DNA from: Strongylocentrotus purpuratus
Taxonomy: Eukaryota; Echinodermata; Echinoidea; Camarodonta; Strongylocentrotidae
NCBI RefSeq assembly: GCF_000002235.5
Contig: NW_022145551.1
Location: 1,035,001 to 1,099,000, forward strand
Direction of reading: 5' to 3'
Length of the DNA: 64,000 bases
How positions within the stretch are numbered: position 1 is the stretch's first letter; the number at the start of each line of letters is the position of its first letter. Of the stretch, positions 25,040-36,763 are shown piece by piece. The position numbers and the translations under genes were made by a program. Under the pieces are notes generated by a model that saw only the letters and a program-made list of their open reading frames with translations, ran no database searches and was not told where the DNA came from.

Positions 25040-26300
25040 TTTATTCCACTTTCAAGTTGGCCCGGTACAAACAAAAATTAAGGGGGGGGGGATATAGGCC
25101 TGTGCTTTGTCACAGAGACAACTTGAATACATTCTCATCGAGTCTAGGCCCAATTTTACAGGTGAAAGGTTAGTCTTTTGTAATATTTGGAAAGTTAGAT
25201 AGGCCTAAATAATTATGAACTTACTGTCGTTGTTGCCAGCACCAGAATTCATCCAGGGCTGGAGGTGCATTCCTTTTGCACCGGCAACCCTCGCAGGGGA
25301 ACTAGGCGCACTTTAGTCCATACCGGCCATGATGGTTAGCGATCGTTCACTTTATAGTGAACATGCACAGAGGCGACGCAGAAAGTCCATGAAACAAAGC
25401 AAAAGCTAAAACCATCCTCCAAAAGACTTATACAATAATGCTAAGCATAGTCAGTTCTTGATGTTGGTTACTTTTTGATGACAATCAGTCAATTTACAAA
25501 TCGAAATACAGAGTTTTCATTTTTATGAGCGGAAAGAGTGGTGAGAGTCACGACTCGCTATTGCACGTAACCTCGAACCGATCCCGGCGGTGATTTCTTT
25601 GAATGGGTAGTTGAATAGACATCACGTGGTTCGAGCAGACGAGCCAATCACATTCGCCTTTGTTCGGGCTATCCCGAACACGAATGCACGCCAGGAATGT
25701 CGGTATACTTTCGGGGTGCACGTCACACAAGCTATCGTCCAAAATCTTATTGTTGAGGGAACGAACACAATGGTTCATTCTAAATAGATTAACAGCATTT
25801 TCTAGTGAACCAGCTTAGCTACAATGTATTTATGATAAGGCAGCCACAATCGTAGATCAATAGACTGTTTACGGAATTAATGCAGTCCAATCAACTTACT
25901 GATTATTGCCGCTATAGTGACGTTTTTGTCAAATTTGTTTTTGGTCAAATGGGAGACTGTCTGTTCTCAGTCGTGCATTCATTTTAGGGGGCTCTTTTAT
26001 TCTTAGTGGGTAGGGTGCTTAATTAGCTTAGCCTATCTAAAGAAAATTGATTAAGTTCTCAATAAAATGGGTACGTGTGTCAAATATGAGATAGAGGCGG
26101 GGCCTCCAGAGATAATAGACCGCTAACTAAAGTAACATTTTGACAATTTTTAAATGGAAAACCATTTATCAAGAATTTCAGCGCTCTCTATGGATAACAA
26201 ATGCCAAATATTTTCAAAACACCATGTACCACCTCACACCTAGAAGAACCAACGCCCTCTGTGTCCCCTTGAGCTGACTCCAGAAAAATCTTTTTGTTTT
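25040..26300. other. Upstream spacer of the MYLIP-type gene, no exon recognised
   Basis: Contains a G run at 25082-25090, a moderately GC-rich stretch at 25240-25380 and an unrecognised 76-codon minus frame at 25548-25778. A GC-box-like GGCGGGGCC lies at 26096-26104, about 365 bp before the start codon. Regulatory roles here are inference only. Confidence 0.35.
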
Positions 26301-26380
26301 CTTTATGCACGGTGCATGCACAATGCGTAACGCACAGCATTCAGCATGTGTGCACAAAGTTCTTCGTATAACATGCACTG

Positions 26381-26387
26381 TATATAG
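26381..26387 (+). promoter_or_regulatory. Possible TATA-like core promoter element
   Basis: TATATAG lies 81 bp upstream of the MYLIP-type start codon, which would place transcription start near 26410 and give a short 5' UTR. Many animal promoters have no TATA box, and the real start could be further upstream. Confidence 0.2.
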
Positions 26388-26467
26388 ACTACATCATGCA
26401 CTTCATTGCGATCTGGACGGCAGAAACGAGGCGAGTAAGACGACATGTTCTCTAAATTTTCACCACA

Positions 26468-26554
26468 ATGTGGTGCTTTGTAAGTGAAAGTCCATCTGTT
26501 GTGAGAGAATACAGAATACCTCATTCGGAGTTAGGACAAGTTTTATACGACAAA
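26468..26554 (+). CDS. MYLIP: MYLIP-type exon 1 (start, FERM F1)
   Basis: Encodes residues 1-29, beginning MWCFVSESPS. Vertebrate MYLIP also opens with a short M-x-C-x-V beta strand ending just before a V-C dipeptide. The donor is AAA|GTAAGT, phase 0. The exon sits 3.1 kb from exon 2 and is too short to be called as an open frame by itself. It was found by matching its phase and its join to the next exon (…LYDK then VCEDLG). Confidence 0.85.
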
Positions 26555-29500
26555 GTAAGTATTTTCATTTCCAAGTTAATTAAAATCAAATCCAATAATT
26601 GTTGTGGCGCTGCACTGCGTTGACTATTGTCACTTGTATTGTAAAATAATGATTGTTGTTATTGCCATAGGCCTAGACTATTTGTTGTTGCATGATTAAT
26701 ATGTGCATATGATGTACAGATCCCTATGCCTATAAATATAATGGGGCAGCGTAGCCTAAGTTTTAGGGCTCAGTGATAATATGATTTCTGAAATAGGATG
26801 TTGATTTTACCAAGCATTGATTGTGAAATTGCATGTGTGGTCCAGCCTGGCCGGGAGAGCTGAGAGTGATGTAAAACAAAATCAGTAGGGGAGCTGGTCT
26901 GAGATTGAGAATGAGGATCGTCTGCATAAACGAGGATATCCTCGTAAAGGCGGACAAATTGCGTCCTATAAAATAAGGATTGTTTTTTCATTGGCGCTCT
27001 GTGGACGTGGGTTTTGGGTTCCCTAACCGCGGGTTGGCGATGCGAAACAACGGATTCCGCGTAAGAAAATAACCCCAGTTCACCGTCTACTTTTATAGCT
27101 TGTCCGTCTTCCCGAGGATTTATCACTCATAATGTAAAAGTCTGTACAAAGTCGATGTAAAATGCATCTAGAAAATTATTGCGGAATCGTTTTTTTTTTT
27201 GCACCACCTTCACGCAGATAAGAAATAAAAAACGTCTGTGAAAATGAAGACGATCCTCATTTATGCGGATGGTCCTTCTTCTCGGACCAGCGCCCCTACT
27301 AAAAATGTAAAAATAATGTGTACACAATCACCCATTCCCGCTAACCTGGACCCTGCCGCCAGACTCTACCCCTTTAGAAAGCACAAACGAAGTGTCAATT
27401 AATATTTCAGCATACGACAAACCTTGCTAACTATTATATTATTATTATTATTAAAATATTATTATAACTTAGACCGCGCTTTTCCCATCAGGCCCAAGGC
27501 GCTTCCAGTGAATGAAAATTAAAATAACTTAAATTCATGTACATGTAATCAGAAAAACAGTCTTACCACTACAAACTGCAAAAAAGATGTGTTTTTAAGG
27601 CCTTTCTGAAGGTAGTAACTGATGGAGACTGCCTAATTCTAAGTGGTAGATCATTCCAGTATTTTGAAGCAGAGTAAATGTAAATCACCGGCTGACCTGG
27701 GCTAATATACTTGTAACTGAATATGTGAGACAGAGAGGATCACTGGCTGAACTCAATGCCCTGGCAGGTGTATAATAAATTCAAACAGTAATCTAAATAT
27801 TGTGGAGCTTGATTATTGAGTATTTTGAAGACAAACAAAAGTAATTAAAAGAGTAATTATTGTTTGTTTCAAAGGAAGCCTGTGTAATGATCTCAAGAGT
27901 GGCTGAGATGGATGGTCCCTAGAAACCTGAAATATCAATCGAGGCTGGCCAATTTTGTACATGTAGCCGTTTCACACGATCCAAATTTAGTCGAGGGAAT
28001 GGTAGAGAGGAGCCCATTACAATAATCAATACGGGATAGAACTAAAGAACGCACAGCATTATGCCAGGCAGACTGGTCAATAAACCTCTTGACACTAGCA
28101 ATAAAATGTAACCATACTACAGATGTGAGAAATGTGTTCAGACTCAGTCACAGTGAACTTCAGGGAGCTGAGCCCGTCCAGGAAAACAATTCAAACAGCG
28201 GGTTGGGTTACATTTTTTCGAAATGTTAAGAGGTAATGTAGTTATTACAATTTTGACTTTGTTTTTCAACTCCTCTGGGCATCGTTCCAACCACTTGAAA
28301 TTATAATTTGAAGAAGTCGTTTATGGGAAAAAAGGTGATTCTCCGACGATTCATCCTTGTTGTATCGTCGATTCAACATTCCGAAGAGCAAGTATGCATG
28401 TGCGGTAGAGCTGCGCAGCAAATATAAATATTCATGCTATACAGCGCTGTTTCATTTCATGCAAACGGCGCTCTATCTCATGAATTTCAATTTTTTTTCC
28501 TCCTTCTCTTTTTACCGATTTTTCCCGATCATTTTCATTGATCAGCGATTAGAATTTATTATCCGATTTCACGTGATCGGCCGACAATCGGGCCTCGATC
28601 CGGTCAATTGGTTACAGGGTCACATGTGTACACATGTGTGCGTACAGATCCTTCTTCAGAATCACCTTTCGTAGTAGTAGTGCTTTCCGGACAGGAAGTT
28701 GTTACCAACTGACTCGGAAGTTATTGAGGGTTTGTTTACAAAGTTACAATCTCCTGCATGTGTGCACTTGCCACTTACTGTACACTGTAAGGTGTACAGG
28801 TAGTACTTGTACATAATGTACATGTTTTGATTTGTGTGATACAATGACCAATTGAGGCACTTGACAACTGTTTGATATTACTTCAAATTTTAATACTGCT
28901 CAAATGATGGAGGCGAATTGAGCTTTGAGAGCTATGATGTCATCATTGTTTTCTTACTATTTCTATTATATCTAATTTGATAAGAAGCTGTCCAAACAAA
29001 ACCTTTTCTTAGTTTTTTTACAGCTGTGCCTTATTCTGTTTTGTATTAATTCATTTCACATGTATATACTGTACTATCCCAATTTATGTATTATATTTCA
29101 CATGAAATTGCATGTTTTTAAAGATGGAATTCAATAAACTGAACTGAACTGAACTGATCAAAGACCGACTTTTCAAAGGTTAAATAAATCATGAATGGAT
29201 GCAACCTTTAATACAACAGTGGCTGCACTTTTTTTTTTTTTTTTTTTTGACAACAAAAAGTCATGTCAAATGCCTTACTATTGAAACGGCCTTTTGTTTG
29301 TCACATATGTACAGTACACACATACATTGGGCCTAAAAAGAGAAAAAAAGATGTTGAATTGCCCTTTAGGTGCCAAAACATGGGTCTGTCGGTCTGATTT
29401 TTTTTATTTATTTTTTTTATGTTTAATTTTTTACTTCCTCTTTGGGCTAATATTTCTCTGTTTTGAATGCTGTAGTACCTTTTTTCTCTCTAAAAAATGG

Positions 29501-32500
29501 TTTAAAAAAAACTTTTTAAATAGCCGACCGTGGATTTCAAGATTATTGGGTCGGTCGCAAAGGGCAATACACCATCTTTTTCAACTTCTTTTGCCAAGAA
29601 GGTTCACTTTTAAAGTCTAGTACATGTACACCTAATGTAACTATTTATTATTTCCGTTTCAGGTATGTGAGGACCTGGGCTTGTTGGAGAAGAGTTACTT
29701 TGGTCTCCGCTATCGCTCCAAGCGAGGAGAGCTCCTGTGGCTCAATCTGAGAAACCCTCTCGTTGTTCAACTTAGGGGGCGCTCTCCACACCGACTCAGT
29801 CTTCAGGTCAAGTTCTTTGTTTCTCCGCAGGAACTTCAGCAGCCAATCACAAGGTATTACTTTTAAAACAAAAATGCAATTTGTTCTGTTATCTTCTTTA
29901 TCGGTAAACAAAAAATATTTTTCAGTTTTGGATGCTGTGTTGGACAGGTCATGTTGCCTACATGTATACATACATTGTACATGTGCATGTGCATATACTT
30001 TGTGTGTGTATTCCTACCTGTACATTGTATATGAATTTACAAGCTGATTAGCTATATGGGTAATTCCATAATTAGAGACCCACTTTGTGACATTTTTGGT
30101 GTCCTACTTACAGATAAAGGAACCCACACGTATTTGTGGCTCTGAGTGAAGACTTACATTAAATAGTGGAGTGAGATTGTAAAGTGATTTCCAAGCATAG
30201 CATTGCATCGTCATACCTAGAATCACTTAACACACTATTTAAGTCTTTACTCAGAGTCACAAATATGTGTGGTTTCCTTATGTACATAATTAGGACACCA
30301 AAAATGTCACAAAGTGGGTCCCTGATTTATGGAACTACCCACATATTACACACATGTAGTTGAGAGTAGTGCCTTGTATCTAGAATAAACTTTTCTCTTT
30401 CGACCCAGCGGATAAGTTTTTTAACCGATGTCGACAATTGTTGACAAGAACTGATCAATAATTGGAAGAGCTCACTGAACCAGTTACTGCTGCTCCAGGG
30501 AGCCTACCCGCAATAACAATCAGGGATGAAATGAAGCAGAACAATAATAGAGAAATACTGAATACTGACAGAGCTAAGAAGAAGTATTACAAAATACAGA
30601 ACATTTTTATTTGGAATCCTGACAAATGTTAACTTTATTCTCTTGGATATTTAATTAATTCACAGTTACCGGTAATTATTATTCATTAAATGTCATCAAC
30701 ATCAGAATCTTTGTCGACATAACGTCTTCATGCAAAACTGGCATTTTGTCAACGAAGGGCTCGTTAGCAAGCTACATTTATACTGGCAATCACTAGTGAT
30801 AGTTTAGTTATAAATACATGTATGAAGAGTTGGAGCAACAAATTACTGGTACCCCCCCCCCCCTACCAAAAAAAAAATACTTAAAATTTAAAGTTAACAA
30901 TATATGTAGTCGTTTGGTGTCCTTGAATAATTTGGGGGACAAATGAAGCAAAACAAAACAAACATATGTCTAGACTCTTGTTAAAATAGAAGATTTTAAG
31001 ATAATAAAATTGCACCCAGTAACTTTCACATTTTCGGTAGAAAGAGATGAACTCAAATGAACAAGGAAGTACAGTACATTATACAACATGCTTTAACTTA
31101 TATTTACATGTACATTGTACTAAACAGTTAACAGTCAAGAACTATGTCTAGTCTTGGAGAGAAGGCGTTTATTTCTGCAGCGCCATCTCTTTTGAATGCT
31201 CTTTCACTGAGGATCCGATCACTAGAATCCCTAGAAACATTTAAAAAGAATCTAAAGTCATATATGTTCGCATGTTATTTTAGTTAATTATATGTTGAAT
31301 GTACATCTATGCATTTTTCTTCTTTTCTTTTCTCCCCCCCCCCCTTCTCACTTCTCTATGTATCTCATTCTAATTCTATCCCTCTGCGCCTCAGAATAGT
31401 TTACTAGATCGATGGCGCACAATAAATGCTGTATTATTACATTAGGTATACATTACTACATGTAGCTGCATTATACTCCAAGCAAAAGTCATTGATTTTT
31501 CTCACATTCCGTTTCGTTGCATACAACTGTAGCAACTACCGGCAAACACAACGACAAAGCAAAATCTAAATATCCATTATCCACCTACCATACTGTATAA
31601 AGTGTGGTTTTTTGAAACACCTGCCAAATTTTAACAGATTTTTGCGGTGTAAATGCAAACTGTGATAGGATACAGAATTTTGCTCAGGTGACTCTCCTCG
31701 CTTCCGTGCTAACGCATGCAGGGCACTGAAGAGTGGGGCATGGGCACTACTCACCAAAAAGTATGAGCAAACATCAACATATTTTTATTGGTTTTTTTCA
31801 TGTTGTGTAAATGACACTCCCCAAAATCAATGATTTTTCACAATGGTGTTTGGAATGTGTACATAAAAATTGGGGCTAGTCAGTAGTCACAGGTTTTCAG
31901 ACGAACGGAAACAACATGTGTAATCAAGCAAATTTTTTTCCCTGTATGCATACATGTAGGTAATGTACATTGTGTACATGTATGTATTATGGATTGGCTT
32001 GTGTGGGAAACAAACTTGTAATGTAAATATTATTAGAATAGATTATCATGTTGACTTTTCTCTTCTAGATTGATCACAGACAAGTGAATGCATGGTACAA
32101 TGCACATGAGCTAGCTCACAGATTTGTATTGATTTTGTTTTTGTCTCCAGCATGACTGAACCAATGTTTGACAGCGTATCGTTTACGCTGAGTAGCTCTG
32201 TATCATTAAACAAGTTCCCTGCGTTGAAGCCCTATTATCTTTCCTTTTGGATGGGTAGTTCTAAAATTTAATTGCATGTGTATAATTTACCTTCAGATAC
32301 TACAGTGTAGTTACACTGTACATGTATTAATTTTTAGAAATAGTTCAGTACTGTGCATGTACACTGTAGGTAAAAAGAAGTGAAAAGTTAAGGCTTGTTC
32401 AGATAAGACGTGGCAAACTGATGCTTTTTTTAATATGTAAAAAAGTGTAACTTTGCTTCACAATTCTGAATCATATAGCACAGAGTCCTTTGTTGCGCAC

Positions 32501-35500
32501 AATTGATATTTATTTTACACATTAAACAAAACTTAATGGCTTTTCTGCAGTGGTTAACCGTGCCATACATGTATCTGAACAAGCCTTTAAGATTGATTTT
32601 AGGATGGTTATAGTGATAGAATTTATTTGATATTACTACTGTGATATCACTAATTTATGACTTACACATACATTATTTGTTTTGCATTGAACTCTATGCA
32701 AAGAGTTGAGGGCCCTTTTATGACTTTCGGGGGCTCTTTTGGGCATTTCAGGGGCTACATGTAATTTGCCCTGAGCCCCTGTGTAATTTCCCCCCTGCTC
32801 TACTGCATGTACATTAAATTGGACTCTTGCTTCATTCTCCGCAGACATATCTTCTACCTCACACTGAAGAACAGACTCCTCCTCGGTCACTATGCGGTCA
32901 CAAACGAGGAGAAGATCAAACTCTTTGGCCTTATTGCCCAAGCAGAGCTGGGAGACGCTGACCAGACCCTACCCACCCAGTACCACACTATCCTGCCAGA
33001 TCTCAGGTGAGTCATATTGAGGTTTGTGGATTGTTTTACTTGACCGCTAAGAAAGCTTGCACCTGTACATGTTCATGTACATGTACATGTACAGTATATG
33101 CTTACAATAGAGGTACATGTAGGCAATCAGGGGGCCAATGGCTCTCCAAAGGCATGTCTTCATCAGCTCCAGTTTACCAAATAGCCCGCTATTTCTGATT
33201 CAGGAAATTAGCCTGAACTCACGTCTTCATCAGCTCGAAACTTGAGCTTGAGATATTAGCTTGAGAAATTTGCTTGTTTTGTGCGAGTCTTCGGGCTGTT
33301 GAAGACGCACCGGACAAATAGCGGGCTATTTTGCAAACTAGCCCAAGATGTCTTCACCTGCCAAATAGCCCGCCTTTTCGTGATCGGGCTTATTTCCCCG
33401 AATCAGAAATAGCGGGCTACTTGGCAAACTCGAGCTGATGAAGGCAGGTCTAATGTGACTTGGTAATGCTAAATCAATGCCTTATCAAAAGACATGAGCG
33501 CATTGATTTGTTTTGAACCCGGGACCTCCCAGTTACAAGACCACTGCTCTACCACTGAGCCTTCGCGCATCCTCCTTGTTTGAAGATGCTTAAATTAGAT
33601 TTTGAGAGAAATTGGAAAGAGATTAATAGAAAAGAAGTATTGTGGTTCAATAGGTTGACGGTTCAAATCACACACTGGCACTATCGTTCTGTGGCAAGAC
33701 ATTAATCCACATTTGCCACTCTCCACCCAGGTGAAAATGGAAACCTGGGACTTCACTTGCTGGGGTAATAACACAATGTAATTGCAGGACCTCAGGAAGA
33801 ACAGCTTCGATGTTATCTTCTATTTTTAATTTTTTTAACATTTCACTTTCATGTACAGTGTATGCATACCAATTCAGAAATATTATTTGTTTTCTTGCTT
33901 TTCCTTACCTTTTTCATGCCTTTTTGGGGGGTGGGGGGGGGGGGGGACATGGCCCCTACCCCATTTACAGTAGCTACATGTACATACATGTATACACATG
34001 TGCACATTATACCACTGCAAAATGTCAAGGCCAATATAATGCTAATAGTAATACTGTTCTTAGCTTATACTTGTACATGGTTGTACATGGTACAAGTAGG
34101 TCATTTAGTAGGAGAGGAGAGTGGGCATTGAAAAGCATATTGAACACGATGTACATGTACAGACATGAATTGAGTACAGTACATACATGGATGTCTGAAT
34201 GAGAATAAGTAGGGCAAAATTTCAAGCAATGCCTCGACTTAACGGACTGGTAATTGGCAAGAAATGTCAAATCATCACTGCCCACAGCGAACTACCCACA
34301 ATGATGATGTCATAAGGTGGACTACCCACTGTGCCTCTAACCACATACATGTAGAGGCGTTCACACACACTCAGCAATCAGAGGGATAGATAAATATTTT
34401 CAGAATTGTGAATTGAATCTCACTTTTTAGGTGGTTGTAAAGAAAGACAAATTTGTAATTGTGAGATCTTGATGTTGTAATTCAAGTTGCATTCTGAATG
34501 GTGTGTTTTGTCAGGAGAGGGAAAGCATTTGAGGTTATGATTGCTTTGTGCTACTTTTAGAGCAGGCTGGAATTTAATGAAGGTCGGTGGAGTGCTTTAT
34601 GCTAAAATCCAAGTTCAATTAAAAGAAAAGGAAAAACATCAACAACAACAAAAACAAGTGATAGAGTCATATGAGAACATGCACAAAAAAGATTTGAACA
34701 GACCGGTTTACTACTATTGACATATATTCATATTTATGGATGTTTCTTTCCTGGGGACCTACAGTAACGTGACGAGTTATTCTATTAACCTGTTAAATGA
34801 ATGAACTTCAATACTTAGAATAATAATAATAATAATAGCTCGTTCTTATATAGCGCTTTTCAGGACCGGAGGCCCTCTCAAAGCGCTTTACAGATAAGTA
34901 TATTATTACCCCGGTCATTGGATTCAGGCTTACCCGCACACAATGTATGCACATTCTCCACTCCCTGGGGAGCATTCCAGCCAGGCGTCATTTTTACAAG
35001 CGCACACTTGCTAATCTAACCACATTAGCCTTCGCATCCTACCGGGTACCCATTTAACACCTGGGTGGAGAGTGGCAAATGTAGATCAATGTCTTGCCAA
35101 AGGACATTAGTGCTGCGGCGGGACTTGAACCACGGACCTTCTGATCCACGGTCCGGTGACTTATCCACTCGTCCACAACACCTCTAAATCCAGTCTGCAT
35201 ACATACATTACTTATTGCTATGTCCAGTGAGCATTTGACGAGCTTTCAGGTTGTCAAGAACAACCTTTGTTTAAAGAGTATGAAATAAATGAATATGTTA
35301 GTAAACGGTCCATTGCTGTTCAAATCTCACTTTTTTTAGCTTGTGTGAATGCACCTATTGCTGATGTCATAGGGTTGCCTTCCCGCAGTGATTACATGGG
35401 CCATGCTGTTTCCATATGTGCAGCCTCCTAGCTTGGCAGGTTGTTCTCTCGTACAAATTGAATTTGCAGAAGAATTCAATAAATTCATGAAGTAAACACA

Positions 35501-36582
35501 AGTCTGATATTTTGATCAATCCATCTGAAAATCACATTGCGCCTTGGGGGCCGGATATGTGTACAGTGAACTACAGTGTAGTATGTACAGTGTATGTACC
35601 CACCTACACATGTTATTTGCATCTTATATCTGTGCCAACGATTTGCTGGATGAAAGTAGAACAGGCTGTGTTTGCCTATGCACAAATTTCCTGTAGTATG
35701 TCGTTGTACAGTGTGTGTTGATTTTAACTCCTGATCTTTTAAATGAGCAAATCAAATTGGGCATTTGTTTCAATATCACTTCATGAAAAATCATGATAAT
35801 TATTATAGTATGAATGATTGTATAGATACTGTACAACAACAACAAATAATTTTTAAATGTGAAAAGAGGAAAAAGCCCAGTTCATGTATCATCAGTAATG
35901 CAGTGCTACAAATGTAGTACATTGTACATGTACATGTACTCCATGCAGTTTATAACGTGTACAGTGAATACCGGTATGTAAAACATGCAGGTGTACATAC
36001 ATGTACAGTGTACGTATGCAAAAGTTGAAATGATTCTTTAATTGTGGACATATTTTCCATCATTTAAAAATATGTTTGTAGGTATTTACTATTGTACATG
36101 TACATACCTGTACATGTAACCATATTTCTGGTAAAATGTTAAATGATGTGTTTAAAACAAATGCACCACACATGTACTGTAGGACTACAAATGTTGAGGT
36201 ACATACTGTACATACATGTATACAGCTGTGATCACTTTATGCTTGACCTTTTCTGAGAATAGTGGATTAAAACAATGCAGGCAAGACGCAGTACTATACT
36301 GCAAGTAAGAGGCCTAAAATCCTCTTACCTCCAAATTTTACTGTACTGTCCATTGTCCAAAGTCACAAATGTACATGTAGAAGAGGGACCCATTTGTTCT
36401 TGACATGATTCTTTAAAAAATGATCCCCCTTTTACCACGTTCAATGTACATGTAGGCCTAAAAACGGGTTTTGAGGCCTACGATAAATCACGATATTAAT
36501 ATTGACCTGAAGAGTTATTTCCTGGTAAGGCTGAGACGATAGAGATATATATATAAAAATAGAGAGAGAGAGAGAGAGAGAG

Positions 36583-36621
<39 letters not shown>

Positions 36622-36729
36622 GTCTGACAGAGTCTGACAGAGTCAGAGAGAGACAGAGAGAGATATAAAGAGAGATATAGAGAGAGATAGAAATAGAGAG
36701 AGAGAGAGAAATAGAGAGATAGATACATG

Positions 36730-36763
<34 letters not shown>

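Noticed and set aside
25548..25778. 76-residue minus-strand frame upstream of MYLIP
   Set aside because: No recognisable motif, no splice or promoter context and no second exon.
26770..27327. Two minus-strand frames (118 and 66 residues)
   Set aside because: They lie in or beside the inverted-repeat element and have no recognisable domain; similarity between them comes from the two arms.
32636..32941. 101-residue minus-strand frame
   Set aside because: Shadow of MYLIP exon 3, whose plus-strand translation matches the FERM domain.
33505..33575. tRNA-Thr gene
   Set aside because: A and B boxes are present, but the 3' half cannot pair to form the T and acceptor stems. The surrounding sequence matches a SINE with a second copy at 52.3 kb.
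35120..35190. tRNA gene on the minus strand
   Set aside because: Continuous with SINE sequence that recurs at least five times in the window, and acceptor stem pairing is not evident.
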